DNA of 64,000 bases, taken from assembly GCA_029964075.1 (NCBI GenBank), contig CM057133.1, forward strand, positions 10,130,699 through 10,194,698, written 5' to 3'. Source of the stretch: Patiria pectinifera. Taxonomy: Eukaryota > Echinodermata > Asteroidea > Valvatida > Asterinidae. The notes below the pieces were generated by a model. It was not told the DNA's origin, ran no database searches, and saw only the letters and a list, made by a program, of their open reading frames with translations. The translations under genes and the position numbers were made by a program. Of this stretch, positions 22,838 to 37,372 are shown piece by piece. Every line of letters starts with the position of its first letter. Position 1 is the stretch's first letter.

Positions 22838-25800
22838 TTAAGGTTGAGTTTCACAAATGGTGTTGTCGATAGGTGAATATCCAGTACGGGCAGTTGTGAC
22901 TCCGGCTCTAGTGTGTGAAATGATCGCGCGATACTAGAAAAATCACCAGACGTTTGACGGAACTATTTTTCCCCGATTGGGTGTGTCTAGTTAATAAATG
23001 TTTTTTATGCAAGCCTTGAACAATTGCTATCTCATAGAATCTTTGTTTGTTTTTGGTCTGTGGGTTGGGGGGGGGGGGTGTCACATGCTACACATTATTA
23101 ATTGCCTGGACGATTCAAAGACTTGCACACACACACACGCACATGATCAGACATACATTACTTACCCTGGACAGTACTTTGTATTTGCACAGTTAAGGAA
23201 AACCGGAGAAAAATATTTTACTTACACTGTGAAAACTCTCTCAACCCAAATATTTTATAACGTTCACACAACCTGCGTTATGTGAACCTGTTTTGTTGTC
23301 AGGTCCACATAAAGATGGTAAGGTTGGTACACCCGTACACACTGAGGTTTTTATAAGGTCAGATACTGCCACATTAGTTGTCATGACTGCTACGAGATTA
23401 ACTTTCATGAGTAGTGTTTAATATAGGTTAATACCCGGCTGTTTTAAAACGTTTATCAGTCACATTCACCGTTTCTAATATTCAAATTCTTCCATCAAAA
23501 TCGAGTAAGTGCACTTCCAATGTTTAATTTCGTCTTTTGTCTGACAATTTTGAATTCAGTTCAATCAAATTCAAACAATGAGCACACGTTTTTGTCCGGG
23601 GGTATTCGATTTTGTCTCGTCTACGCCAAACCTTGTTATTCAGAAATGAAATTCGTCTAATTGTTGTATTAAAGACGAATTCGATCTCTGAATGCTGCCA
23701 TTCGGTAACAGCTTAGACGAATTTGACTTGTAGGGCCTAATGACGAATATTCTCCACCCAGTGACTAAAGAGGGTGACCAAACTTTGAAATTGAATGGTA
23801 AATTACTAAATTGGTTTTGTTAAAAACGTGTGAAATTCTTCTCAGACGAAATTTAATGTCAGAGTCGGTGAATTTGAATGAAAAATATTTTCAAATAGCC
23901 GGGAAACCTAAATTAAATGTTTCTATATACATGTATAAAAGCACAATATTGACATTTGGAAACCCAAAATAAACTATAGGTTTTCCCGGCGAATTTCCTA
24001 TTTTTTCTAATCAGTTTCATTATCAGCCATTCAATTTCGCGTGAGTTTTGCACATGTGGTCAAATTGGGGTTTCTTTTTCATTTCGGGTTCATTCAATTT
24101 AAATTTTAGGCAGCCAAGATTTTGCTGTGAATGTTCGTATTCATTTTCGGGCAGCCTATTTCGTTTTGGTGCATTCACGACTTAACTTGTAGCAGTCGTA
24201 AATTAATTCTTTGCAACCTTTTGACGGTTGATGCATTCAAATTAGCGAACATCTGTGCGCTTATAACGTATAACCATGCTTTTCGTTTCTTATTCGTTTA
24301 TGGGCAATCGCTTTCATCGTTTGGTCATTTAAATTAGTAACCTTTTTTAATCGATATATTTTTCCTATTTTCCTCCGAGGTTCATTTCCCCCCCCCCAAA
24401 AAAAAACCAACACCTTGATGACTGTAAAATTTACAATGTTACAAATTAACTGATATGAGGGAAACAAGATGTAACGAAATAATTAACTGAAAAGGACTAA
24501 GATAATTTCTTTTTCACTGTTTATCTTTTCTACTACGTTTGAGCAAGACGTGCAAGACATCGGGACACGTTATATGTTTGGCAATGGTTGTACCATCGGG
24601 AACACTTCTCTTGTGTTATTTCTTAAATGTTTTCTAGCGTATGCCTGACCGAACGCTTACTGTATTCAAAGGGCCCATGCAAAGTAAGTTTTCAATGCAA
24701 ACATTGAAAATGCATCTTTGTGTCACATTTAACCTTATTTGCAAGTTTTATTTTCCATTTTGAGGGGTGTTTTGGTGCCTTCTCTGTTTTTATGCTAATG
24801 CAAAGTTTCATATTTAATAAAAAACCTAAGATGGCATTCCGGGCATGATTAATGTTACATAGCTATTTTAGCACAAAAAGTTGCTAGAATTTTGGATAAT
24901 TTGCTGTCAGAATTTTTTTATTTTTGGTGATTCTATGATGTTTCAGTACATGGCAGTAAGCAAATGAGCAACCCTTTCTCACAAATGTTTTCAATTAGCA
25001 AATTTTGGATGAATAATTTAAAAGACAAACCTCTAAACTGAACATTGTCTTCCTGAAACGACATCACAGTAACAACGCGCTCATACGTAGTCCAGAAAAG
25101 CATGGACACTTTTAAATGTTTAAAGAAGTGCACTTTTGCAATGAGATTAAACAACAAAATGTTGTCACTAAATGTGTATTTTCCTTACTTTTTACAGTAG
25201 TAAAGAGTTGCACAAAAAAATCTTGAGAAAAATTCATTGCACATACCCTTTAATTAAGAAAGAAAGGTATCTACGGATTGAAGACATCAAATATGATTTT
25301 AATACGCTAAGGAATACGGACACGTACATGAAGTCTTAAAAGACGTTTGACAAAATGTGAAATATGTTTGCCCATTAATGAAAACGAATGCCCGATCAAC
25401 CCCTTACTGCTGGTTTAGACGAAATTGAATGAACAACGCGATACTTTTAATATGAATGCATCTTTGATAGGGATGAGTGAAGCTAAAAGGCGATAGAATG
25501 CTCGGATAGTGAAATTGAATGATTCTTTTTGATTGTCGAATGCCCATCTGCGTGATCTTTCAATTTCAATCTAAATCGAATGAGCCAGGCGTTAAATTGA
25601 ATGAAAACTTGGTGAAAGTGGCCGGGAAAACCTATATTTATTTGGAAACCCAAATAAAATGACTTATTTATATAGAAATAAGAGAGAAAGTATTAATATG
25701 AAGCCTAAATCCGGTCTACAATTTCATATACCGTGCACTGACAGTTTTAATATACCAGTATATCATTATGGTAGTCATTTTTTTGGAACCAACAAGTTAT

Positions 25801-28370
25801 TTCAGTTCGTTTTACTGAAACCAAAGTAACTGTATACCCACCTTTGCTTGTATGACTTGACACCCCGGGCTTGTTACAAACAGCTATACAAAACGCCTCT
25901 CATCACAGTCTCGCAATCAACGGGACAGTTCCTTGAGTTCTGGGTACAAATTGAAACACAAAGCCTCCAGTGTTCATCGAAAAATAAGGTTGAGTTTCAA
26001 AAATGGTGTTGTCGATAGGTGAATATCCAGTACCGGCAGTTGTGACTCCGGCTCTACTGTGTGAAATGATCGCTCGATACTCGAAAAATCACCAGACGTT
26101 TGACGGAACTATTTTTCCCCGATGGGGTGTGTCTAGTTAATGAATGATTTCAATGGGTAACTTATAAAGCCGTTCACGAATCCAATGTATGAACAGTGCA
26201 CTAAAAACGATTCATAGGAGATTTAAATACAGCTTATAACGTTTAAGTGTTTTCTTGCCTTTGGTTTGCAGAAGGAATTCAGGTTTATTCGCACCACTTG
26301 AGGACTACATAATCTAGATCTCAAATAGTTCCTTCATGGATATTGATATTGGTTACGCGTATTGATATCGGTTGTTGTTATGCGTATATATCAAACCTAT
26401 CATTACTAAGAGTTCATGATTTAAAGGCCCATGTAATTGATACTTTTATGCAAGCCTTGAACATTTGCTCTCTCGTAGAATCTTTGTTTATTTTTGGTCT
26501 GCGTGTGTTGGGGGGGGGGGGGGGGGTGTCACATGCTACACGTTATTAATTGCCTGGACGATTCAAAGACTTGCACACACCCACACGCACATGATCAGAC
26601 AAACATTACATACCCTATGTGGACAGTACTTTGTATTTTCACAGTTAAGGAAAACCGGAGAAAAAATATTTTACTTATACTGTGAAAACTCTCTCAACCC
26701 AAATATGTTATAACGTTCACCCAACCTGCGTTATGTGGACCTGTTTTGTTGTCAGGTCCACATAAAGATGGTAAGGTTGGTACACCGGTACACACAGACG
26801 GTTTAACAAGGTCAGATACTGCCACATTAGTTGTCATAACTGCTACGAGATTAACGTTCATGAGTAATGTTTAATATAGGTTTACCCGGCTGTTTTAAAA
26901 CATTTATCAGTCACATTCACCGTTTCTAATATTGAAATTCTTCCATCAAAATCGAAGTGCACTTCCAATGTTTAATTTCGTCTTTTGTCAGACAATTTTG
27001 TCTCGTCTACGCCAAACCTTGTTATTCAGAAATCAAATTCGTCTAATTGATTTATGTAAGACATATATTCGATCTCTGAATGCTGCCATTTAGCAACAGC
27101 ATAGACAAATTTGATCTGTAATAGCGAAAATTCTCGACCCGTTGACTAAGGAAACTTTGAAATTGAATGGTAAATAACTAAAAAAATTTTTTTAAACGTG
27201 TGAAATTTTTCTCAGACGAAATTTAATGTCAGAGTCGGTGAATTTAAATGAAAACTATTTTCAAATAGCCGGGAAACCTATATCAAATGTTTCCTATACA
27301 TATATAAAAGCACAATATTGACATTTGGAAACCCAAAATAAACTAGTTAATTGGAAACCCAACTCAGTTACCTATTTATAGAAAAAAGAGAGAAAATATT
27401 ACTATGAAGCCTGAATCTGGCCTACAATTTCATATACCGTGCACTGACAGCTTTTATATACTAGCATAGTAGTCGTTCTTTTGGAACTAACAGGTTATTT
27501 CAGTTCCTTCTATTCAAACCAAAGTAACTGTTTACCCACCTTTGACTTGATTATGATCACCCCAGGCTTGGTACAAACAGCTACAAAACGCCTCTCATCA
27601 CAGTCTCGCAATGAACGGGACAGTTCCTTGAGTTCAGGGTTGAAATTGAGACACAAATCCTCCAATGTTCATCGAAAAATAAAGTTTGAGTTTCAAAAAT
27701 GGTGTTGTCGATAGGTGAATATCCAGTACCGGCAGTTGTGACTCCGGCTCTACTGTGTGAAATGATCGCGCGATACTAGAAAAATCACCAGACGTTTGAC
27801 GGAACTATTTTTCCCCGATGGGGTGTGTCTAGTTAATGAATGATTTCAACGGGTAAATTATAAAGCCGTTCACAAACCCAATTCGTGAAGAGTGCACTCA
27901 AAATGATTCATAGATTTAAATACAGCTTATAACGTTTAAGTGTTTTGTTGCCTTTGGTTTGCAGAAGGAATTCAGGTTTATTCGCACCACTTGAGGACTA
28001 CATAATCTAGATCTCAAATAGTTCCTTCATGGATATTGATATTGGTTACGCGTATTGATATCGGTTGTTGTTATGCGTATATATCAAACCTATCATTATT
28101 AGGAGTTAATGATTTAAAGGCCCATGTAATTGATATTTTTATGCAAGCCTTGAACATTTGCTCTCTCGTAGAATCTTTGTTTGTTTTTAGTCTGTGTGTG
28201 TTGGGGGGGGGGGTGTACACATTATTAGTTGCTTGGGCGATTCCAAGACTTAAAGGGGGAGGGGTCGTGTGTTGATTCGACCATAAATGGGGGTGGGGGG
28301 GGGGCAGATTTCCCCCTGATATAAACGCTTTTCCCTGATGGAACCAGTTTGTGTTATTACTAGCAGTAAT

Positions 28371-28540
28371 GTACGTCAGATATGTTTGTGCCAAACCAAA
28401 AAAAGGGTTGTAGACGTCAACAAAAAAATAAAAATTTTCAACTGGGCTATTTTATTGCAAACAATATATCCCATCCTTTTCCCTTTTTTTGTTGACGTCT
28501 ACAACCCTTTTTTGTTTTGGCACAAACAGATCTGACGTAC
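28371..28540. mobile_element. foldback element, about 58-bp arms
   Basis: The left arm 28371-28429 and right arm 28484-28540 are near-perfect inverted copies, from GTACGTCAGATATGTTTGTG to GACGTCAACAAAAAAA, around a 54-bp loop. Transcribed, it would form a long hairpin. It sits in R3 unit 3 and is missing from the corresponding place in unit 6. The flank 28545-28640 resembles 13430-13555 and 41205-41310, next to the NLR genes. Confidence 0.85.
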
Positions 28541-30689
28541 GTTATCGATACCGATTGTGGGGCGGGAACCAGCCTACCAGCAAGAACGAAATTATTGTCG
28601 GGCAGCCAACAACTCGAAATTCTAAAGTGATAATTTAATAACATAACATTTGATGTGTTTGGGGGCTAATGTCTCATTTAAAGGTAAATAAGTTTTGAAG
28701 TGCTCGACAAACAGCAATTTAGAAAAGAAATCTATTTTTTTCGAGATGAAACTGAAAAAAGAATCACAGGGAATGCAGCTTTAATGGATATTTATGTGAA
28801 TGACTTCATCCCATTACTGATGGGCCGCCATTGTTATTCTCACAAAAGAACCATAAATCAACGCCAATACCGGATGTATTATCAAAGTAAATGAACTTAT
28901 CCGACAGAGAATAACAGAGACCCTGTAATATTTTTTGTTGGCATCAATAAATTCCAAATAAGACAGTAAGATAGATCAATTCGAGATTGGAGTAGTTGAC
29001 GTTAGACCATGGGCGTTGCGAGGGGGATGGTAAGGTTGGTACCCCCGTACACACAGAGGTTTTAACAAGGTCAGATACTGCCACATTAGTTGTCATAACT
29101 GCTACGAGATTAACGTTCATGAGTAATGTTTAATATAGGTTTACCCGGCTGTTTTAAAACGTTTATCAGTCACATTCACCGTTTCTAATATTCAAATTCT
29201 TCCATCAAAATCGATTAAGTGCACTTCCAATGTTTAATTTCGTCTGTTGTCTGACAATTTCAAATTCAGTTCAAGCAATTTCAAAACATGACCACACGTT
29301 TTTGTCCCGGAGTATTCGATTTCGTCTCGTCTACGTCAGACCTTCTTATTCAGAAATCAAATTCGTCTAATTGATTTATGTAGAAAGAATTCGATCTCTG
29401 AATGCTGCCATTCGGCAACAGCTTAAATGAAATTGATCTGTTATGATGAATATTCTCGACCCGGTGACTAAAGAGGGTGACCAAACTTTGAAATTTAATG
29501 TTAAATGACTAAATTGATTTTGTTGAATGTTAGAGTTGGTGAGTTTGAGTGATTTTCCCCAAATAGCCGGGAAAACCTATATTAAATTTTTCCTATACAG
29601 GTATAAAAGCACAATATTGACATTTGGAAACCCAAAATAAACTAGTTAATTGGAAACCCATATCAGTTACTTATTTATAGAAAAAAGGGAGAAAATATGA
29701 CTATGAAGCCAAAATATGGTCTATAATTTCATATACCGTGCACTGAGAGCTTCAGTCTATTCTTTTGGAACTAAACAGGTTATTTCATTTACTTTCGTTC
29801 AAACCAAAGTAGCTGTGTACCCACCTTTGCTTGTATGACTTGATTATGATCACACCGGGCTTGTTACAAACAGCTACAAATAAAAACACCTCTCATCACC
29901 GTCTCGCAATGAACGGGTCAGTTCATTCAGTTTTGGATTGAGACACAAATCCTCCAATGCTCATCGAAAAAAAGTCCAGTTTCACAAATGGCTACGTTGT
30001 CGATAGGTGCCAGTACGGGCAGTTGTGACACTGGCTCTACTGTGCGAATTGTGGTAAGATCGCGCAATACTTAAAAAATCACCACATGTATGACGGAACT
30101 ATTTTTCCCCAATTGGGTGTGTCTAGTTAATGAATTATTTCAACGGCTAACTTACAAAGCCGTACATCCAATTCAAATAGTTCGCAAATCCTACTGCGTA
30201 AACGTATTGCATATTGTGGGAAAATGAGGTTGGCTGTTGTCATGCTTACCAAACCTATCATTATTAATTTAATATTAATAGGTAAACTTAAGGGGACAGC
30301 TTCAGAGATGTAAAATTGTTGAACAAACACACAAACTTCAGCATTTTTAAAAATATTTTTTTCCCTCAGTTATTGTCTCCTTTATGTGGTTCCTTCATAG
30401 ATATTGATATTGGTTACGCGTATTTATATCGGCTGTTGTTATGCGTATATATCAAACCTATCATTACTAAGAGTTAATGATTTAAAGGCCCATATAATTG
30501 ATATTTTTATGCAAAATTTGAACATTTTGCTCTCTCAAAGAATCTTTGTTTGTTTTTGGTCTGCGTGTGTTTTCGGGGGTGTCACATGCTACACATTATT
30601 AATTGCCTGGACAATTCAAAGACTTGAAGGGGGAGGGGTCGTATATGTTGATCTGACCATAACACTTCCCACTCGCCAAGATGGTTCAG

Positions 30690-32399
30690 AAGATCGCAAA
30701 CAATGCAATACTTCAGTAAATACAATGCTAATTCTTAACATAATGAAAAAAAGTCTTTCCACCGCCCCTTTTTTTCCTTACTTTTTTTCCTGCATAATAT
30801 TATCACTCAATAGGTCAAATCTTGATTCACAGATTCAGAGAAGCCTTTGATCTTTTTATTCGTTGACCGCAACGCCCCATCCTCTTCTTTGAAATACCCC
30901 GGATCCACCACTGAAACCACGTGCTTTGCATCCATATATACTCATTCAGCGTTCAACGATGAAACGATGATTATGAAGTATAGCCAGCAAATCAAAAAAA
31001 GGTGAAACTCTTACGCACCACTTGTATTAAAGTAAAGATGTAAGGTCTTAATAGGGTCTGAGCAAACTCAATTGGTTTTGTTTTAATTTCTCACGAAAAG
31101 TTAAAAACAACTTTGCAATTGCAATAGCAAATACCAAACCTATACAATTCAGATGATAAGGTTTTTGGGCTGTAACCTCTTAGATAATTTAATGGAACAT
31201 TTGAATTTGAATGTTTAAATTAACAGTTTCAATTTCTTTTTCGGTTGATAGTCTCGCTATCTGTTCGTGAATCGCTTTGTCTCAAGTTTCTGTTTTGTGT
31301 CTGATTTTTGTTTTGTTAATTGGCCAATTCATGAGGTGATTGTTGGCTGGTCGGTCGGTTTGTTGGTCAATAATTATTTACTCGTTTCCATTTTATTCAG
31401 TGCACTAAGCAACCTGTTTATATTTTGTTTCATGTTTCACATGTTTACATCATTGACTGATCCATTGTCCCTATTTTGACCGCTTTAATTCGACCTTGAT
31501 GCTGTGTATAATTATGGTGTTCATCCTGATGTTATCTGCGTTAAGTTTAGTTAAAATGAGTTGATTAGATCAAGGAAATATCCTCGAATTCATTGAATTA
31601 AATAAAAGCGGTTAGCACCTTCTAAAAGCAACTTTTCAAAACTGATATTACTCTTTTCCCTGTTATTTTTTTGTTAAAGATGGCTTTCCCAATCATTTCA
31701 TGCATAGCCGCTGCGTTTCATGTCAAAACTGTCAATTATTAACCACAAGTACTGAAGCAGGTCTGCCTATGTTAATGCGTTGGGGATCAAAGTTCATTGT
31801 CTAGATGCTGAGTGTATTTTACGCTGGTATGGAAGTCTGGTAGTATCGCAGGAGTCCTGCCATATGGTGCTTTGTTCAAGTAAATATGCAGTACGCGGTC
31901 TATTACGAAAATTGATAAATAACCGCTATTACACATGTATTGTTCAGACGTGTATCGTTCATAAAAACATAAGTCCACACAGTGAATGTAATGCCTACCC
32001 ACAGACACACACGCACATAAATAGGCATAGAAGTGGGGTACTTCCTTTGTTCTCGTGTACTAAATTTTTGCAATGTCGCGCACTAATTTCAAAACGCTCT
32101 TCTTTATAACCAGAATTAATTTCCTGGGCTAAAATTCGGACTTTGTATCCCTTTCCTAAAACTCTTCCATTTGCGACTGATCAACCCACCTTGGAAATTC
32201 CTAGTTTTCGAGTAAAATCCATATATCTATTTCGTAAAAAAAACTTGTGGGGTACCAAAACAGTACCCGGCAAGTCGGTGGGCATTGATCCTTGTGGGGT
32301 ACCTCCCATTGTTGCGGTACCCCATAAGGCAGTGTTTGTACGTTCACACCCGTACACACAGAGGATTTAACAAGGTCAGATACTGCCACTGTAGTTGTC
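30690..32399. repeat. higher-order repeat blocks R1-R2, second copy
   Basis: The second copy of 20570-22837, without the insert found there at 21656-22130. It interrupts R3 unit 4, so the R1-R2-R3 order repeats at an offset of about 9.5-10 kb. Confidence 0.82.
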
Positions 32400-35024
32400 T
32401 TAAGGTTGAGTTTCACAAATGGCGTTGTCGATAGGTGAATATCACAGGCAGTTGTGACTCCGGCTCTACTGTGTGAAATGATCGCGCGATACTAGAAAAA
32501 TCACCAGACGTTTGACGGAACTATTTTTCCCCGATGGGGTGTGTCTAGTTAATAAATGATTTTTATGCAAGCCTCGAACATTTGCTCTCTTATAGAATCT
32601 TTGTTTATGTTTGGTCTGCGTGTGTTGTGGGGGGGGGGGGGTGTCACATGCTACACATTTTTAATTGCCTGGACGATTCAAAGACTTGCACACACACGCA
32701 CACGATCAGACATACATTACATACCCTATGTGGACAGTACTTTGTATTTTCACAGTTAAGGAAAACCGGAGAAAAAATATTTTACTTACACTGTGAAAAC
32801 TCTCTCAACCCAAATATTTTATAACGTTCACACAACCTGCGTTATGTGGACCTGTTTTGTTGTCAGGTCCACATAAAGATGGTAAGGTTGGTACACCGGT
32901 ACACACAGAGGGTTTAACAAGGTCAGATACTGCCACATTAGTTGTCATCACTGCTACAAGATTAACGTTCATGAGTAATGTTTAATAATAGGTTTTCCCG
33001 GTTATTTTAAAACGTTTATCAGTCACATTCACCGTTTCTAATATTCAAATTCTTCCATCAAAATCGATTAAGTGCACTTCCAATGTTTAATTTCGTCTTT
33101 TGTCTGACAATTTCAAATTCAGTTCAAGCAAATTCAAACAATGAGCACACGTTTTTGTCCGGGGGTATTCGATTTTGTCTCGTCTACGCCAAACCTTGTT
33201 ATTCAGAAATGAAATTCGTCTAATTGTTGTATTAAAGACGGATTCGATCTCTGAATGCTGCCATTCAGCAACAGCTTAGACGAATTTGACCTGTAATGAC
33301 GAATATTCTCGACCCGGTGACTAAGGAGGGTGACCAAACTTTGAAAATGAATGGTAAATGACTAAATTGGTTTTGTTAAAAACGTGTGAAACCCTTCTCA
33401 GACGAAATTTAATGTTAGAGTCGGTGAATTTGAATGAAAAATATTTATAAATAACCGGGAAACCTATATTAAATGTTTCCTATACATGTATCAAAGCACA
33501 ATATTGAATTTGGAAACCCAAAATAAACTATTTATTTGGAAACCCAAATAAATGACTTATTTATATAGAAATAAGAGAGAAAATATTAATATGAAGCCTA
33601 AATCTGGTCTACAATTTCATATACCGTGCACTGACAGTTTTAATATACCAGTCTATCATTATGGTAGTCATTCTTTTGGAACTAACAGGTTAATTCAGTT
33701 CATTTTACTCAAACCAAAGTGTACCTACCTTTGCTTGTATGACTTGACACCCCGAGCTTGTTACAAACAACTATACAAAACACCTCTCATCACAGTCTTG
33801 CAGTGAACGGGACAGTTCAGTTCTGGGTACAAATTGAGACACAAATCCTCCAATGTTCATCGAAAAATAAGGTTGAGTTTCAAAAATGGCGTTGTCGATA
33901 GGAGAATATCCAGTGCGGGCAGTTGTGACTCCGGCTCTACTGTGTGAAATGATCGCACAATACTAGAAAAATCACCAGACGTTTGACGGAACTAATTTCC
34001 CCGATGGGGTGTGTCTAGTTAATGAATTATTTCAACGGCTAACTTACAAAGTCGTACATCCAATTCAAATAGTTCGCAAATCCTACTGCGTATACGTATT
34101 GCATATTGTGGGAAAATGAGGTTGGCTGTTGTCATGCTTACTAAACCTATTATTATTAATTTAATATAAATAGGTAAACTTAAGGGGGCGGCTTCAGAGA
34201 TGTAAAATTGTTAAACAAATAAACAAACTTCAGAATTTTATAAATGTTTTTCCTCAGTTTTTGTCTCCTTTAGTTGGTTCCTTCATGGATTGAAATAGGT
34301 AACGCGTATTGATATCGGCTGTTGTTATCCTATCATTATTTCGAGTTAATAATTAAGCCCATGTAATTAACATGTTTATGTAAGCCTTGAACATTTGCTG
34401 TCTCATAGAATATTCGTTTATTTTTGGTCTGCGTGTGTTGGGGGGGGGGGGTCGGTGTCACATGCTACACATTATTAATTGCTTGGACGATTCAAAGACT
34501 TGAAGTAGAAGGGGTCGTGTGTTGATTTGATCATGGGGGGGGGGGGGACGCGCTGCCTCCATTTTCTCTGATATCAACGCATCTGTGTACGCAGCTTTAG
34601 GCCTAAACCCTAATAGAACCAGTTTGTGTTGTCATCGTATTACCAGCAGTCCCCTCTTTTGATTTGATCCTGGAAGTGCAATAACCGATGTTTATTTATG
34701 CCCTTGCTGGTAGGAATTGTCATGCCAATTTCATGTAGAAATGTATGTGCCCCCCACCAAAAAAAAGAAAGAAAGGATTTTTCAATTATCGTCGTTTAGG
34801 GGTTACATTGCATGCTTCCATCCCAGCAGGGTTGCGTTTTTCCCGGCTAAAAAGATGTTTTGAAACCCCGTGTCAGAAATCGACATTTTATGAGAATGCC
34901 AAGCCTAAATTTGATTTCAAACTTGTATCACAGAATTAATCAAATTAAGAGCCAATTTTGACGTGCGAAATTGACGTCTCGTTTATTTGCGGACTGGACG
35001 ACGCGAGAAACCCTAGCCCAGTGG

Positions 35025-35460
35025 AGGGGCCAGCCCCGCAACCCGTCCCCCAATGGCTGCGTAGTCTTATCCTCAGCATATTCGGCAGACTGATCCTGAT
35101 GCGAAAGCTCACGGCCTTCGACAAAAAAAGTGGTCAGGGATTCCAAGAACAACAACGGATGTGTGGGTAAGCGACGGCACAACAAGCGACCCATGAGGAA
35201 ACTATTCGCCAACGTGGAGCTGAAGGGGACATTTGAGAACGATCACGTGGTCGGGACAACCATCAGCTTGGACGGGAACAGCTCGTCCTCTTAGGTCAAC
35301 ACATGAGGGCGGTCTCCACACCTTCCATTCCCTCCTACCCGGAGGAGAGTTCGCGCCAAATGGCCATGCTGCGGCAGATCATCAACAGGCGAAAATGGTC
35401 TTGAAAGGACGCCCTCATTGCATTAAGAATAGATTACAAAGGGTGTCGTTGTAGACAAGA
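35025..35460 (+). pseudogene. truncated, frameshifted copy of nAChR last exon
   Basis: Homology to the receptor begins abruptly at GGGGCCAGCCCCGCAACCCG, equivalent to 6658, so M3 and everything upstream are missing. Damage includes an extra A in the run near 35122-35128 that shifts the frame, a 37-bp deletion after tcgtcctct near 35293, and a deletion of about 440 bp near 35380 that fuses the loop directly to sequence equivalent to 7483, removing M4, the stop codon and the start of the 3' UTR. It has no promoter or signal exon of its own. It marks the left edge of the second module copy. Confidence 0.93.
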
Positions 35461-37372
35461 TAAACTGCCTCATATGAGCTTAACCGCGGAATGCATCAGG
35501 TTTCCGCGCGTGTAAATATCTTTTTTTAATGATTGAATTATTGTGTGATTTTCCCTGGAGGATGTGAATGAAGTTATTGCAATGTAACTGACAAAGCCTC
35601 TTTTTTGTCCAATGAATATTCACATCTGCAATTAGCTTTTTGCGATTCATTTCGTCAAGAAAAGAAAAACCAGACCATTTAGTTCTTCATGAAGTTAACT
35701 TCGTTATCGACTTTTATGTAGCCTACAATCCAGAATCTGTGAAATTCAATGCAACCATGGATTGTGTAAAGAGCCTTAAGTCAGTCCACTGAGATCTGTA
35801 GCTAAACTTACATGAGGTCACATTTTGTTTTGTTTCGGTTGAACCTTTGACCTCTGGCTTAACCTGAAAGTGTCCTCGTATTCGAAACAGTAGAGGGCGC
35901 TATCTGTTTCCTTTTAACATAAAAAATGGCGGACAGGTTGTACGATTTGGATCTCGTTATTAGTTGAAAGGTGAAAGCAACCGGACTTGTGTTCTTAGTT
36001 GTAGTAGATTGCTGTTTCTGTATTGGCGAGAGATCGTGGATAACATGCAGGGAAAGGTACGACAAGAGGCCCGGAATGGACACTGAATGATCAGGTAATG
36101 CTGCGTCAATTAATGTACATGTACATAATCATGTAGACAGTGTGTGACTTTCATTTTGTGTTCAGCTTTTAGGACCAAAACCCAATTTCATGGCGCTGCT
36201 TTTGTAAAACGAATAATCCCTGCTTACTGTAGCGCAACATTTAGTGGTTAGGCCTATCGTTAGCATATCAGCGAGGAATTTTTGGCATGTGCGTATGCAT
36301 GCGCATACCTCGCAATCGAAGATTATTTGCTTACATGCACGATCAGCTGAATAAGAGCACATTTAAGCATAGACATTTTATTTATTTCTTATCTTTTCTA
36401 GCCAGAGAATTGCTTTTGTGTTTAGCAGAATACTTCTGTGCTTAGCATGCAATGTTTTGTTTCGAAGGAATCGGATTGATTTTTTTTTTATTCAGTGATT
36501 TCAAGTATGATCGTTTGTGAAGGCACAGCATTTTTGTGTGTGAACTACACTATATAATGCATTACAACACTTCCGCTGGCTTTTGTAAATATATAAGTAG
36601 GCTTAATTGTTTTGCATTAAATATCCTAATCATTAGAATCGGCCGGTTCGATATTATTATCCCAATTGTATATTGGGATTTATATGAATATTTATTTTTT
36701 ATTGTTATTTAACAATAAATCATCGATTTTGTTCCCGATATTTTGTTGGTCAAGACCCCGGATAATCGACTTCACAGTGTTATCATCAGATACTGCAGGT
36801 TGAGAAGTCAATTCAAGTTTATTGACTTAACTGACTTTTATTTAACTATATTAAAGGACCGTTATTTATCTGCAAAATGGCGTCCCAGTGCACTGATGAA
36901 TGTCCTTTCACAAAAACACATCATTGTTATTGGTAGAGCGTAATTCATTTTGAATGATGGATGAAGATATGGGTAATACCTAATGATACACATCAATAAA
37001 TGACCGTTATCCCGATGCTTGTGCATTTTGTTGATTATTGTAGTCACAAAGTAACAATCAGAAATATCTTTGCCATCACCATGATCACCATGGCAACTTA
37101 AACTATAGACTCATTTCAATTTGGATTCTATCAACCAATAGAGGTCGCCCTTTGGGCAGTCCAGTCAGATCCCAGGGTGGTGCCGATCAGGTAGCCTGAG
37201 AATGCATTGCAACTCTCAGGATTTCATTCCTATTGGGATTAGCTTACATACCTGTTGGGTGAGGAGAGGGGCGTGTCCATGTTTGGAGCCGAGGGGAGGG
37301 GTTGGGTGAAATGGAAACGGCTCTTAGAAGGTAAACCACATTTTCTTCCGCTTACAATTTTTTTACGCATTA
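35461..37372. other. spacer, second copy
   Basis: Non-coding and collinear with about 7562-9451. No gene is supported. Confidence 0.7.

Larger units (their letters stand above)
22838..34640. repeat. complex tandem repeat R3, six units
   Basis: Each unit opens with GTTGAGTTTCAAAAATGG or a close form, then ccagacgtttgacggaact, a run of G, cacatgctacac, and ggtcagatactgccac. Units start near 22838, 25986, 27681, 29971, 32400 and 33869. They vary from about 0.8 to 3.1 kb: unit 1 is expanded internally, unit 3 carries a foldback insertion (28371-28540), unit 4 is interrupted by an R1-R2 copy (30690-32399) and unit 6 is partial. No coding frame is conserved. With R1 and R2 it forms a roughly 10-kb higher-order repeat. 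Confidence 0.85.

Noticed and set aside
22838..34640. CRISPR-like array
   Set aside because: Units are 0.8-3 kb, not short repeats with spacers, and the DNA is eukaryotic.
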